From contig NZ_MNPU01000019.1 in the NCBI RefSeq assembly GCF_001983165.1, positions 1-64,000 on the forward strand: a stretch of 64,000 nucleotides of DNA, in the 5' to 3' direction. This document shows positions 52,654 to 63,608 of this stretch, piece by piece. Made by a program: the position numbers and the translations under genes. This stretch comes from Pseudomonas gessardii (GTDB lineage: Bacteria; Pseudomonadota; Gammaproteobacteria; Pseudomonadales; Pseudomonadaceae). Numbering within the stretch: position 1 is the stretch's first letter; every line of letters begins with the position of its first letter. The notes under the pieces are model-generated. The model was not told the DNA's origin, searched no databases, and worked only from the letters and a program-made list of their open reading frames with translations.

Positions 52654-53708
52654 GCGCCGAAAAAAGTGAACAGCCCACGCCGAAGAAGCTCCGCGATGCG
52701 CGAGCCAAAGGCCAGGTGGTCAAAAGCAAGGAAGTGGTGTCCACGGTGCTGATTCTGGCTCTGATTGCCACGCTCGCCAGCTTCAGCGATTACTACATGG
52801 AGCACCTCGGGCAACTGATGCTGATGCCCGAGTCGTATCTCAACCTGCCGTTCGGGCTGGCCCTGCAGTTAATGGTGGAAAACCTGTTCCAGGAAATGGT
52901 CTACCTCTGCCTGCCATTCTTGGTCGTTGCCGCATTGGCCGTCATCGCCGCCCACCTGTTGCAGTACGGCTTTCTGCTCAGCGGCGAGTCGATCATGCCC
53001 GACCTGAAAAAGATCAATCCGATAGAGGGCGCCAAGAAGATCTTCTCGATCCGCAGCCTTGTCGACTTCCTCAAGTCGCTCATCAAGGTGACCCTGTTGT
53101 CGGTGCTGGTCTGGACAACCCTGGCCGGCAACCTGGACACCCTGATCAGGCTGCCCGCCTGCGGACTGAGTTGCATTGCACCGGTGATCGGTTTATTGCT
53201 TGGCCAGTTGATGCTGATTTGCGGCGTGGGGTTTGTGGTGATCTCGGCGCTCGACTATGCCTTCGAGCGCTACGAGCACAACAAGCAGTTGCGCATGAGC
53301 AAGGACGAAATCAAACGCGAATACAAAGAGATGGAAGGCAGCCCAGAGATCAAAAGCAAACGACGTCAGTTTCATCAGGAGTTGCAGTCAAGCAACCTGC
53401 GCGCAGACGTCAAACGCTCCTCGGTGATTGTCGCCAACCCCACCCACATTGCAATTGGCCTTCGCTACGTGAAGGGCGAGACGCCCTTGCCCGTCGTCAC
53501 CTTGAAACACACCGAGGCCCTGGCCCTGCAAGTGCGTCGTATTGCCGAGGAAGAAGGCATCCCGGTGTTGCAGCGTGTCCCCTTGGCTCGGGCGTTGTAT
53601 CAGGATGGCCATGTCGACCAGTACATTCCCGCCGACCTGATTCAAACCACCGCCGAGGTTCTGCGCTGGCTCGACAGCCAGCAACAGATACCACCCTCAG
53701 TGCTGTAA
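52650..53708 (+). CDS. pscU: T3SS autoprotease/specificity switch PscU (SctU)
   Basis: 352 residues. Four N-terminal membrane segments are followed by a cytoplasmic domain with the self-cleavage motif Asn263-Pro264-Thr265-His266. Cleavage between Asn and Pro allows the switch from needle to translocator export together with PscP. Last gene of pscN-U. Converges with the receptor gene after 20 nt, with no visible terminator. Confidence 0.97.
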   Translation: MSAEKSEQPTPKKLRDARAKGQVVKSKEVVSTVLILALIATLASFSDYYMEHLGQLMLMPESYLNLPFGLALQLMVENLFQEMVYLCLPFLVVAALAVIAAHLLQYGFLLSGESIMPDLKKINPIEGAKKIFSIRSLVDFLKSLIKVTLLSVLVWTTLAGNLDTLIRLPACGLSCIAPVIGLLLGQLMLICGVGFVVISALDYAFERYEHNKQLRMSKDEIKREYKEMEGSPEIKSKRRQFHQELQSSNLRADVKRSSVIVANPTHIAIGLRYVKGETPLPVVTLKHTEALALQVRRIAEEEGIPVLQRVPLARALYQDGHVDQYIPADLIQTTAEVLRWLDSQQQIPPSVL

Positions 53709-53728
53709 GCCGGCGCCCTGGGAAGCTT

Positions 53729-56119
53729 TCAGAAGCCGACGGTAGCCGATACCAGCCACGTACGCGGCGTAGACAGGGTCAGGCCTGGCGCACTGTCGCT
53801 GGAGGTCGCGGCCGAGGCCCAATACGTGGTATCCAGCACGTTCTCCACAGTGGCCCGCAGGGTCACCGGGTTTTCCTTGACCTTGAAGGTGTAGCGCGCG
53901 CCCAGGTCATAGCGTTCCCAGTTGTCGATTTTCTGCTGGTTGGCCGCATCCAGGTACTGCGCGCCGGTGTGGATCGCGCGGGCGGTCAGGGTCAGGCCTT
54001 GCAGGCGTGGCACATCCCATTCGGCACCCAGGTTGACATTGGCGATCGGCGCGCCGGTGCCGCGCTTGCCATCCGTGAGCCCCTGGGCAGTCTTGGTCTG
54101 CTCGCTGTCGAGCAGCATCACCCCGCCCAGCAGGCGCACGCCGGCCAGCGGCTCGCCAAACATGTTCAGCTCAACGCCCTGGTTGCGCAGTTGGCCATTG
54201 GGTTTGAAGAATCCCTGGCTGTCGATGCCATAGGCCGGCTGCTTGATCTGGAACACACTGGCAGTCAGGCCAAAACTGCCCATGTCGTACTTGGCGCCGA
54301 CTTCCACCTGCTTGCTCTTGGTCGGCGGGAAGATCGCGTTTTCATTGCGCACCCCACTCGACGGCGCGGTCTCGCCCTGGCTCAGGCCTTCCATGTAGTT
54401 GGTGTACAGCGACAACTGGTCGGTGACTTTCACCACCAGGCCCAGGGCTGGCGAGGTCGCTTGTTCGTCGTACTCCGGCTGATCCTTGATGCCATTGCTC
54501 CAGGAGGTGACCTGGACCTTTTGCAGGCGCGCGCCAAGGGTCAGCAGCACCTGTTCATCGAAGAACGCCAGGGTGTCGGCCAGGGCCAGGCTGGTGAAGC
54601 GGTTTTCGGTGTGGGTGCTGGTGTCCCAGCGCACGGCCTGGCCTGGGTGGGGCAAGACTACCGGGTTGTAGAGGTTGCTCTTGCCGGGGGTGTAACGTTC
54701 GCCGGCATTGTCGAAATCCATATTGAACTGATTGAGGCTGACATTGAGGGTATGCCCTACGGGGCCGGTCTCGAACCAACTGCGCGCGCCGACGGTGACG
54801 GTCTTGACGTCTTCGTCACGGCGGAAACTGCGCGGCACCACGGTGAAGTCGCCATTGCTCTGGGTTGCCTGCACGCCATGACGCAGGAAGTCGTAGTTGC
54901 CTTTGCGTGCGCCGGCGGCGGCATAGACCATCAGTGAATCGCTGACATCGAACTCACCACGCACCGCACCAAAGGTGTCCTTGGTATGGGAGTAGGTCCA
55001 GGACTGGGCGAAGTTGTCGCGGATGTCGCGGGCCTTGGGCATCACGCTGCCCTTGGCGACTTCCACGCGCTCCTGGGGTGCATCGGCAGTGCGCTCCTGG
55101 CGCCCAAGGTCGAGGGACAGACGCAGCCGCTCCTGGCGATAATCGAGGCCGATCACGGTCATTTCGCGGTCCACCTCCTGGTGATCCCACTCGGTATCGC
55201 CGGCTTGCTTCACGCCATTGAAGCGCACGCCAAACTGCTGCTCATCGCCAAACCGCCGGCCAATATCCACCGCACCGCCGAACTGCCCGGCCGAGGCATA
55301 GCTGCCGGTGAACTCGCTGAGCGGTGTGTCGGCGGCGCGCTTGGGCTCGATATTGATCCCGCCACCGATGCTGCCCCGAGGCGCGATGCCGCCGAGCAAG
55401 GCGCCGGGGCCCTTGAGGATATCGACGCGCTCGACCATTTCCATGTCGATGGCGTAGGTCGGCAACACGCCATACAGGCCGCCGTAGGACACGTCGCTGT
55501 TGAACAGGCTGAACCCGCGCACCGAGAACTGCTCGAAACGCCCACCGGCCGGGTTGGTGATGCGTACCGAAGGGTCGCTGGCAACCATCTCGCCGAGGGT
55601 GCGCGCCTGTAGGTTTTTCACCGCCTTGGCGGTATAGGAGGTGAGGTTGAACGGCGTATCCATAAAATCGCCGTCGCCGAGCATACCCTGGGCACCTTTG
55701 CGTGTGACCTGGTCACCGGCGTAGGTTTCGGCGACCGGTGTGGCCGCCGCCCCGAGAATCGAGGTGGCCGGTAACTGGTAGACACCGCCCTGTGGCGCGG
55801 GGATCAGGGTGTAGGCGCGCTCCCCCACCGCCTGCAATTGCAGGCCCGAGCCTTGCAGCAGGCGCGCGAAGCCTTCCTCGACGGCAAACTCACCCCAGAC
55901 CCCGGCGCTTTGGCGGCCGCTGACCAGGGCCGGATCGACCGACAGATTGACCCCGGCCAGCCCGGCAAAGCGAGTCAAGGCACTGCCCAGGCTGCCGGCG
56001 GGCACCTGATAACTGCGTCGGGCCGCGTCCTCGGCCCAGCTCACAGGAATCAACAACGGGCTGGCACTCAGGCTCAGCAGCAAACTCAGGCGCAACAACG
56101 ATGGCGGGACGACGGGCAT
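53729..56119 (-). CDS. TonB-dependent siderophore receptor with signalling domain
   Basis: 796 residues. A signal peptide (about 1-29) precedes an STN signalling domain (about 36-107), which passes the ligand signal to a FecR-type protein. A plug (about 140-260, with V-R-G-F and the G-P-G-A-L-L-G-G stretch) is followed by a 22-strand barrel ending in Phe. The siderophore cannot be named from sequence. It lies downstream of fecR/fecI homologues and forms a cell-surface signalling unit with them. Confidence 0.92.
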   Translation of the reverse strand: MPVVPPSLLRLSLLLSLSASPLLIPVSWAEDAARRSYQVPAGSLGSALTRFAGLAGVNLSVDPALVSGRQSAGVWGEFAVEEGFARLLQGSGLQLQAVGERAYTLIPAPQGGVYQLPATSILGAAATPVAETYAGDQVTRKGAQGMLGDGDFMDTPFNLTSYTAKAVKNLQARTLGEMVASDPSVRITNPAGGRFEQFSVRGFSLFNSDVSYGGLYGVLPTYAIDMEMVERVDILKGPGALLGGIAPRGSIGGGINIEPKRAADTPLSEFTGSYASAGQFGGAVDIGRRFGDEQQFGVRFNGVKQAGDTEWDHQEVDREMTVIGLDYRQERLRLSLDLGRQERTADAPQERVEVAKGSVMPKARDIRDNFAQSWTYSHTKDTFGAVRGEFDVSDSLMVYAAAGARKGNYDFLRHGVQATQSNGDFTVVPRSFRRDEDVKTVTVGARSWFETGPVGHTLNVSLNQFNMDFDNAGERYTPGKSNLYNPVVLPHPGQAVRWDTSTHTENRFTSLALADTLAFFDEQVLLTLGARLQKVQVTSWSNGIKDQPEYDEQATSPALGLVVKVTDQLSLYTNYMEGLSQGETAPSSGVRNENAIFPPTKSKQVEVGAKYDMGSFGLTASVFQIKQPAYGIDSQGFFKPNGQLRNQGVELNMFGEPLAGVRLLGGVMLLDSEQTKTAQGLTDGKRGTGAPIANVNLGAEWDVPRLQGLTLTARAIHTGAQYLDAANQQKIDNWERYDLGARYTFKVKENPVTLRATVENVLDTTYWASAATSSDSAPGLTLSTPRTWLVSATVGF

Positions 56120-56223
56120 TAAAAGGCTCTCTGTTTTCGTTCACTTGCCTTGGATGACAGGCGAGCCGAAAAAAGGGGACACGGGATTGCAAAACCTGTG
56201 GAATCCCCTGTGGGGCGGGCTTG

Positions 56224-56312
56224 TGTGGGAGCGGGCTTGCTCGCGATAGCGGTGTATCAGACATAAATGAGTTGGCTGACCCTGCGCCTTCGCGAGCAAG
56301 CCCGCTCCCACA
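56224..56312. repeat. REP doublet (REPIN) between receptor and fecR homologue
   Basis: Two perfect 23-nt inverted arms (56224-56246 and 56290-56312) with the GAGCGGGCTTGCTCGCGA core are separated by 43 nt. They lie in the transcribed spacer between the FecR homologue and the receptor gene and could form a stable hairpin. Same family as the element at 663-705. Confidence 0.9.
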
Positions 56313-56341
56313 TTGGATCTGCATCAACAATTAAATCGTGG

Positions 56342-57277
56342 TCAAGCCAGGGGTCTACGCGGTGCCAGCGTGACCCAATACCGCGTGCGAAACTGCACCT
56401 GCAGCCCATGGGTGGTGGCCAGCAGGCTGAGGATGCGGTCGGTGTCGTCCAGGCGGAAACTGCCGGTGACGCGCAAGCCTTCCAGGCTCGGATCCCAGCG
56501 CAGGACGCCCGGGCGATAGCGGTCCAGCTCACGCAGGAAATCACCCAGCCCCTGGTTCTGCGCGGTCAGTACCCCGTCGCGCCAGCCCGGTTGCAGCACG
56601 TCGAATGGCATTGGTACGCCCAGCCCTGTGGGCTGTAGGCGTATCTGTTGCCCGCTTTGGACCCGGGCGCTACGCCCAGCCCCATCGAGCACGTGGACCT
56701 GGCCCTTGAGCACCGACACCAGGCAAGCGTTTGCCCACTGACGCACACAAACCTCAGCCTGGCTGGCGATAACCTGGCCATAACGGGTGTGAACCGTCAG
56801 CGCCGCCGTCCCTGGCACGTTCAGCGCCATTTCCCCATCGACCAGGGTCAGGCGTCGCCGGGCGAGGTCCACATCCACGGCACTGGCAGTGTTCAGTTGC
56901 AGGACGCTGCCATCGGCCAATGGCACACGTTTGCGCTCGCCGGTAGCGGTGTGCAGGTCAGCACGCCATACGTCGAGGGGGAGCTGGCGACTGAGCAGCC
57001 AGGCCGCCGGCACCAGTGCCGCCACGCCCAGGGCGCGCTTGAGCACGGCACGCCGGCCCGGTTGCGGGCGGTCGAGGCTGGCCATGGCCAGGGAGGCCGG
57101 CAGGTCGGCAAAGCGCTGGCGCAGCAGTTGCGCCTTTTGCCAGGCCTGTTCGTGCTGGGGGTGGCTGTCGCGCCATTGCTGCAAGTCGGTGTGGTCGCGC
57201 TCGCCAGCGGTGCCGGACTCCAACAGCGCCAGCCAGTGCGCCGCGGCCCGCGCCACATCCGCTGGGGTACGGCTCAC
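56342..57277 (-). CDS. FecR-type anti-sigma/signal relay protein
   Basis: 311 residues from a GTG at 57277; an in-frame TTG at 57295 is unlikely. The N-terminal cytoplasmic domain (about 1-75, with A-A-A-H-W-L-A-L-L and Q-W-R-D-S-H-P-Q-H-E-Q-A-W) binds the sigma factor. A membrane segment at about 80-97 is followed by the periplasmic FecR domain (A-T-G-E-R-K-R-V-P-L-A-D-G-S-V-L-Q-L-N-T-A-S). The GTG overlaps the sigma-factor stop, so the pair is coupled. Confidence 0.92.
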   Translation of the reverse strand: MSRTPADVARAAAHWLALLESGTAGERDHTDLQQWRDSHPQHEQAWQKAQLLRQRFADLPASLAMASLDRPQPGRRAVLKRALGVAALVPAAWLLSRQLPLDVWRADLHTATGERKRVPLADGSVLQLNTASAVDVDLARRRLTLVDGEMALNVPGTAALTVHTRYGQVIASQAEVCVRQWANACLVSVLKGQVHVLDGAGRSARVQSGQQIRLQPTGLGVPMPFDVLQPGWRDGVLTAQNQGLGDFLRELDRYRPGVLRWDPSLEGLRVTGSFRLDDTDRILSLLATTHGLQVQFRTRYWVTLAPRRPLA

Positions 57278-57792
57278 AGTTCCACCAACAGGCAATGCTC
57301 GTAGGCCTGGGCCATATAGCGCTTGACCGTGCGCTGCGAGACCTTGAGGCGCTCGGCAATCTCCCGGTAGCCCAGGCCTTCGAGCTGGCTCCAGAGAAAC
57401 GCCCGGCGCACCACCGGCGCCAGGCCGTCGAGCAATTCATCCAGGGCCTGCAGGGTTTCCAGCATCAACCAGCGCTGCTCCGGCGAGGGCACGCATGCTT
57501 CAGGCAGGCATGCCAGGGCATTCAGATAGGCCTGCTCCAGGCTGCGGCGTTGATGAAAATTGACCAGCAAGCGCTTGCCCACCGTCACCAGATAGGCCCG
57601 TGGTTCCTGCAATTGCGCTACCGGCTGGGCGCTGGCCAGCACCCGCAGGAAGGTGTCCTGGCTCAGGTCGGCGGCATCCCAGGCATTGCCCAGGCGCCGA
57701 TGCAGCCAGCTTTCCAGCCAACTGCGGTGGTCGCGGTACAAGGTGCTCAGGCTGGGTTCGGCGGTGGTCGTTGGCGATACAGCATCAGTCAT
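57274..57792 (-). CDS. FecI-type ECF sigma factor
   Basis: 172 residues. Region 2 contains A-W-D-A-A-D-L-S-Q-D-T-F-L-R-V and region 4 contains L-G-Y-R-E-I-A-E-R-L-K-V-S-Q-R-T-V-K-R-Y, as in iron-starvation sigma factors. It would transcribe the downstream receptor gene when the siderophore is sensed. The ATG at 57792 fits the family. A Fur-like site lies about 28 nt upstream. Confidence 0.93.
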   Translation of the reverse strand: MTDAVSPTTTAEPSLSTLYRDHRSWLESWLHRRLGNAWDAADLSQDTFLRVLASAQPVAQLQEPRAYLVTVGKRLLVNFHQRRSLEQAYLNALACLPEACVPSPEQRWLMLETLQALDELLDGLAPVVRRAFLWSQLEGLGYREIAERLKVSQRTVKRYMAQAYEHCLLVEL

Positions 57793-57819
57793 GGCAAGCG
57801 AACCCTGGGCGGCGCGAGT

Positions 57820-57837
57820 GAATCTCAAATGAGATTC
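57820..57837. promoter_or_regulatory. Fur-like operator of the sigma-factor gene
   Basis: GAATCTCA-AA-TGAGATTC is a perfect 8-bp inverted repeat, followed by A/T-rich sequence. It shares the TGAGATTCATT run with Fur boxes and sits just before a FecI-type gene, where Fur control is usual. The match to the 19-bp consensus is partial. Confidence 0.6.
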
Positions 57838-57899
57838 ATTCTATTTAATATCCCTGCGCGGCACCATGTTCTTTTTGCCGGATAGACGGGTGGAGCGCC

Positions 57900-58115
57900 T
57901 CAACGCATCACCACAATCCCCCCTTCCAACACCACCGGCCACGCCCACATCGCCGCGCGCCATCCCCAGGGCGCATGCCGCAGTTCCATAAACCCATCGG
58001 CAATCACCCAGGCCTTGGTCACCGCTGCCAGCAGCACGATCCACCACCACCCCGCAGCGCCGGACATGACGGTGCCCACGCTCAGCAGCACCAACGCGGC
58101 CCAGCACGCCAGCAT
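57900..58115 (-). CDS. Small membrane protein, NorF/NirP-like
   Basis: 71 residues with two or three hydrophobic segments and the G-F-M-E-L-R-H-A-P block typical of the prokaryotic cytochrome oxidase subunit IV-like NorF family. It follows the subunit III-like gene (its ATG is 2 nt past that stop) in the nirQ-nirO-nirP order. Role probably in nitric oxide reductase function or assembly; not proven. Confidence 0.78.
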   Translation of the reverse strand: MLACWAALVLLSVGTVMSGAAGWWWIVLLAAVTKAWVIADGFMELRHAPWGWRAAMWAWPVVLEGGIVVMR

Positions 58116-58117
58116 CG

Positions 58118-58684
58118 TCACAACACGTACACCAACGGAAACAGTACGACCCACACCAGATCCACCATATGCCAATACAACACCCCGGACTCCAACCCCG
58201 CCTGGCGCCCCGGCCCATAAGCTCCACGCCAGCAGCGCAAGCCCAACCACGCCAGGATCACCATCCCCAGCAGCACATGCAAAAAATGAAACCCGGTCAG
58301 AATCCAGTACAGGGTAAAGAATGTGCTGTGCTCCAGGCCCAGCCCGGCAGCGGCCAGGTGCCCGTACTCGCCGAGTTTGATCCACACATACCCCATCGCC
58401 ACCGACAGCCCCAGCGCCAACAACCCGCCCGCCCGCCGTGGGTGGCCGGCAAGTGCCTGTTGCTGTGCCAACGCCGCCAACAGGCCGGCGGTCAGCAGGC
58501 TCAGGGTCATGGCCAGGCCGGTGGAGGTGTCCAGCTGTGCGCGGCCTTCGGCAAAGACCTCGGGCCGTAGTGCCTGGGTCACCGCAAAGGCGAGGATCAG
58601 GATCGCGAACACCGAGAGTTCGGCGAGGATGAACAACCACATCGCCAGGTCACCCGGCAGCCGCCGTTCAACTGAAGTGAACAT
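58118..58684 (-). CDS. Cytochrome c oxidase subunit III-like protein (NorE/NirO)
   Basis: 188 residues with five membrane segments. The W-L-F-I-L-A-E-L-S-V-F and F-L-H-V-L-L-G-M motifs are typical of the subunit III family members linked to denitrification. The ATG at 58684 lies inside the end of nirQ (17-nt overlap), so expression is coupled. Function is inferred from its neighbours. Confidence 0.87.
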   Translation of the reverse strand: MFTSVERRLPGDLAMWLFILAELSVFAILILAFAVTQALRPEVFAEGRAQLDTSTGLAMTLSLLTAGLLAALAQQQALAGHPRRAGGLLALGLSVAMGYVWIKLGEYGHLAAAGLGLEHSTFFTLYWILTGFHFLHVLLGMVILAWLGLRCWRGAYGPGRQAGLESGVLYWHMVDLVWVVLFPLVYVL

Positions 58685-59444
58685 CAACCACGTCCATCAG
58701 CGCCGCGACGGTTTGCGGGTCGTCGCTCAGCGCTTCGGCCAGGCAGGCCAGGCAGGCTTGGCGCGGGGGCATGCCGGCGGCGATCAGGCGGGCGGTGAAG
58801 ATCAGCAAGCGGGTGGACGCCACCTCTTCCAGGTCATGTTGGTCAAGCCGGCGCAAGGCCTGCCCCAGGCGCACCACCTGGGCCGCCAAGGCGCTGTCCA
58901 CCTGGGCTTCGCGGGCGACGATGCGCTCTTCTTCCACTGTCGCGGGATAGCAAAAGCGCATCGCCACAAAACGCTGGCGGGTGCTGGGTTTCATGCCCTT
59001 GAGCAGGTTCTGGTAACCGGGGTTGTAGGACACAACCAACATAAATGACGGCGGCGCCTTGAGCACTTCGCCGGTGCGCTCCAGGAACAGCTCGCGACGG
59101 TCGTCGGCCACCGGGTGCAGGACCACGGCCGTGTCCTGGCGGGCCTCGACCACTTCGTCCAGGTAGCAGATGCCCCCCTCACGCACCGCGCGGGTCAGCG
59201 GGCCGTCCTGCCACCAGGTGCCCTGGGCGCCGATCAGGTGACGGCCGATCAGGTCGGCGGCGCTGAGGTCGTCGTGGCAGGCCACGGTGTACAGCGGCAA
59301 TTGCAGGCGGTGGGCCATGTGCTGCACAAAGCGGGTCTTGCCGCAGCCGGTCGGGCCCTTGATCAGCACCGGCATGCGGTGGCGCCAGGCGTGCTCGAAC
59401 AGCTCGTGTTCGTTATTGACGGCTTGGTAGAAGGGTTCGCTCAT
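58668..59444 (-). CDS. nirQ: NirQ/NorQ-type MoxR ATPase
   Basis: 258 residues, AAA+ ATPase. Walker A G-P-T-G-C-G-K-T at 30-37; Walker B I-C-Y-L-D-E-V. The sensor motif V-V-S-Y-N-P-G-Y-Q is intact. NirQ helps activate nitrite and nitric oxide reductases, normally with NorD. AAGGTG lies 4 nt before the ATG. Divergent from nirS, sharing the Anr/Dnr box at 59527-59540. Confidence 0.95.
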   Translation of the reverse strand: MSEPFYQAVNNEHELFEHAWRHRMPVLIKGPTGCGKTRFVQHMAHRLQLPLYTVACHDDLSAADLIGRHLIGAQGTWWQDGPLTRAVREGGICYLDEVVEARQDTAVVLHPVADDRRELFLERTGEVLKAPPSFMLVVSYNPGYQNLLKGMKPSTRQRFVAMRFCYPATVEEERIVAREAQVDSALAAQVVRLGQALRRLDQHDLEEVASTRLLIFTARLIAAGMPPRQACLACLAEALSDDPQTVAALMDVVDVHFS

Positions 59445-59526
59445 GGGGCACCTTGCATGGACAACGGGTTTGACGGCCACGCTACGGGGGCCTGCGACAA
59501 CCTGGCAAGCCGTACTCAAGGCAAAC

Positions 59527-59540
59527 TTGATCGCCGTCAA
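59527..59540. promoter_or_regulatory. Anr/Dnr box between nirQ and nirS
   Basis: TTGAT-CGCC-GTCAA has one difference from consensus. Its centre at 59533.5 predicts nirS transcription from about 59575, with CATAGT at 59562-59567 as -10. The nirQ side has no equally clear -10. Confidence 0.85.
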
Positions 59541-59566
59541 GCGGTCATCCACCCGCCGCGACATAG

Positions 59567-61297
<1,731 letters not shown>

Positions 61298-61321
61298 GCT
61301 TCATCAACAAGAGGCAACCGA

Positions 61322-61636
61322 ATGAAAAATATCCTGCTTGCACTCGTGGCCCTGGGCGCGGCACTGAGCCTGCCCACCGCTGTCGCCGACGATGGCGCAG
61401 CGCTGTTCAAGAGCAAACCCTGCGCGGCCTGCCACACCATCGACAGCAAGATGGTGGGGCCGGCGCTCAAGGAAGTCGCGGCGAAGAACGCCGGGGTCAA
61501 GGACGCAGACAAAACCCTGGCCGGCCGTATCAAGAACGGCACCCAGGGTAACTGGGGGCCGATTCCGATGCCGGCCAACCCCGTCACCGATGCCGAAGCC
61601 CTGACCCTCGCCCAATGGGTGTTGAGCCTGAAATAA
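61322..61636 (+). CDS. nirM: Cytochrome c551
   Basis: 104 residues with a signal peptide (about 1-22). Haem motif C34-A-A-C-H38 and the methionine ligand within G-P-I-P-M-P-A-N. The periplasmic electron donor to NirS. 24 nt after nirS, in the same operon. Confidence 0.96.
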   Translation: MKNILLALVALGAALSLPTAVADDGAALFKSKPCAACHTIDSKMVGPALKEVAAKNAGVKDADKTLAGRIKNGTQGNWGPIPMPANPVTDAEALTLAQWVLSLK

Positions 61637-61652
61637 GCACAAGGAGCACGCC

Positions 61653-61979
61653 ATGCAAGTCTCGATGATCGGTTCGGCCATGGCGCTGCTCTTCCTCATT
61701 CCCGCGCCGGTGCACGGAGCACCGGCGCCAGCGCGCCAGGTCCAGCTGGAACACCTGTTGACCCAGGACTGTGGCGCCTGTCACGGCCTGCACCTGACCG
61801 GCGGCCTGGGCCCGGCCCTGACCCCGCAAGCCCTGGCCGGGCAAACCCGCGACACCCTGATTGCCACCGTGACCTATGGCCGCCCTGCCCTGGCGATGCC
61901 TGGCTGGGCGCCGTTGCTCGATGCCGGCGATATTGCCTGGCTGGTCGATCGCCTCCTGCAAGGAACCCCCGCACCATGA
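61653..61979 (+). CDS. nirC: c-type cytochrome NirC
   Basis: 108 residues with a signal peptide (about 1-23). Haem motif C40-G-A-C-H44; A-M-P-G-W supplies the methionine. NirC is a small periplasmic cytochrome that can donate electrons to NirS and may take part in haem d1 maturation. The stop overlaps the nirF start. Confidence 0.94.
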   Translation: MQVSMIGSAMALLFLIPAPVHGAPAPARQVQLEHLLTQDCGACHGLHLTGGLGPALTPQALAGQTRDTLIATVTYGRPALAMPGWAPLLDAGDIAWLVDRLLQGTPAP

Positions 61980-63148
61980 TCCGTCCCCTGCTTGCCTGCG
62001 TTGCCGGCCTGTTGCTCACCGCTTGTGTCCAGCCACCGTTGCGCGGCAGCGGCGACCTGGGCCTGGTGATAGAACGCGCCAGCGGCAGCCTGCTGATTAT
62101 CGACAGCAGCAACCAGGCCCGCCTGGCCCGGGTCGAGGGGCTGGGCGACCTGTCCCATGCCTCGGCGGTATTTTCCCGGGACCAGCGCTACGCCTACCTG
62201 TTTGGCCGTGACGGCGGGCTGACCAAGGTCGATCTGCTGACCCAGCGCATCGACAAACGCCTGATCCAGGGCGGCAACAGCATCGGCGGTGCGATCAGCC
62301 AGGATGGGCGTCTGATTGCCGTGTCCAACTACCAGCCCGGCGGCGTCAAGGTGTTCGACGCCGCGACCTTGCAACAGGTCGCCGATATCCCGGCCACGCC
62401 CCTGGCCGATGGCAAGCGCTCGCGGGTGGTGGGCCTGGTGGATGCGCCGGGGCAACGCTTTGTGTTCAGCCTGTTCGATACCGACGAGATCTGGAGCGCC
62501 GATTTCAGCCAGGGCAACACCCCGGCCATCACCCGCTTCACCGGCATTGGCCGCCAACCCTATGACGCGCTGATCACCGCCGATGGCCGTTACTACATGG
62601 CCGGGTTGTTTGGCGAGGACGGCATGGCCCAGCTCGACCTATGGCACCCCGAGCTGGGGGTCAAGCGCGTGCTCGCCGACTACGGCCGCGGCCAGGCAAA
62701 ACTGCCGGTGTACAAGATGCCGCACCTGGAAGGCTGGGCCGTGGCCAGCAACCAGGCCTTCGTGCCCGCCGTGGGCCGCCACCAGGTGCTGGTGATGGAC
62801 GCGCGCACCTGGCAACAGACCGCTGCCATCGCCGTGGCCGGCCAGCCGATTTTTGTCACCGCACGGCCCGACGGGCGCCAGTTGTGGGTCAACTTCGCCT
62901 ACCCGGACAACGACCGGGTGCAGGTACTCGACACTGAAACCCACCAGGTGGTCGCGAACCTGCGCCCCGGCCCCGGTGTGCTGCACATGGAATTCACCGG
63001 GCGCGGTGAGCAGCTGTGGCTGTCGGTTCGCGACGGCCAGCAGGTGCAGGTCTGGGATCCTTATCGTTTGACCTTGCTCAAGACCCTGCCGGCCGACAGC
63101 CCCAGCGGCATCTTCTTCAGCAGCCGCGCGCAAAAAATGGGGTACTGA
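61976..63148 (+). CDS. nirF: Haem d1 biosynthesis lipoprotein NirF
   Basis: 390 residues, a d1-domain-like propeller without the haem c domain. The N-terminus ends in a lipobox (L-L-L-T-A-C, Cys17), so it is probably membrane-anchored in the periplasm. It acts late in haem d1 formation as dihydro-haem d1 dehydrogenase in the current model. The start overlaps the nirC stop (ATGA). Confidence 0.94.
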   Translation: MIRPLLACVAGLLLTACVQPPLRGSGDLGLVIERASGSLLIIDSSNQARLARVEGLGDLSHASAVFSRDQRYAYLFGRDGGLTKVDLLTQRIDKRLIQGGNSIGGAISQDGRLIAVSNYQPGGVKVFDAATLQQVADIPATPLADGKRSRVVGLVDAPGQRFVFSLFDTDEIWSADFSQGNTPAITRFTGIGRQPYDALITADGRYYMAGLFGEDGMAQLDLWHPELGVKRVLADYGRGQAKLPVYKMPHLEGWAVASNQAFVPAVGRHQVLVMDARTWQQTAAIAVAGQPIFVTARPDGRQLWVNFAYPDNDRVQVLDTETHQVVANLRPGPGVLHMEFTGRGEQLWLSVRDGQQVQVWDPYRLTLLKTLPADSPSGIFFSSRAQKMGY

Positions 63149-63149
63149 G

Positions 63150-63608
63150 ATGGAACTGGATGAACTGACCGCACGCCTGATCGACCGCTATCAACACGGC
63201 ATGCCGCTGTGCGCCGAGCCTTACCTGGAAATGGCCCAGACCTTAGGTTGCAGCGAGCGCGAGCTGCTGGCCTGCCTGCAACGCCTGGAACTGGCGGGCG
63301 CGCTGTCGCGGGTCGGGCCGGTGTTCGATCACAGCCGCGCCGGCGCCAGTACCCTGGCCGCCCTGGCGGTGCCCGCCGAGCGCCTGGAGCAGGTGGCGGC
63401 GCGCATCAGCCGCTACCCCGAGGTCAATCATAACTACGCCCGCGAGCATCACTACAACCTGTGGTTTGTGCTGACCGGGCCCAATCGCCGTCATCTGGAA
63501 CAGATTCTGGAGGAGCTGGAAAAGGACACCGGCCTGATCCCCCTGGACCTGCCCATGCTCACCTCTTATCGCATCGACCTGGGTTTTGCCCTGGGAGTCC
63601 ATCCGTGA
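63150..63608 (+). CDS. nirD: Sirohaem decarboxylase subunit NirD
   Basis: 152 residues, Lrp/AsnC-like fold with the helix-turn-helix at the N-terminus. It works with NirL/G/H paralogues to decarboxylate sirohaem to didecarboxysirohaem on the way to haem d1. The histidine-rich strand [12 protein letters not shown] is the expected catalytic part. One nt after nirF. Confidence 0.92.
   Translation: MELDELTARLIDRYQHGMPLCAEPYLEMAQTLGCSERELLACLQRLELAGALSRVGPVFDHSRAGASTLAALAVPAERLEQVAARISRYPEVNHNYAREHHYNLWFVLTGPNRRHLEQILEELEKDTGLIPLDLPMLTSYRIDLGFALGVHP

Noticed and set aside
53171..54937. Plus-strand open frame spanning the end of pscU and the receptor gene
   Set aside because: It runs out of frame through pscU and antisense through the receptor, both secure genes. 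No domain pattern is seen.
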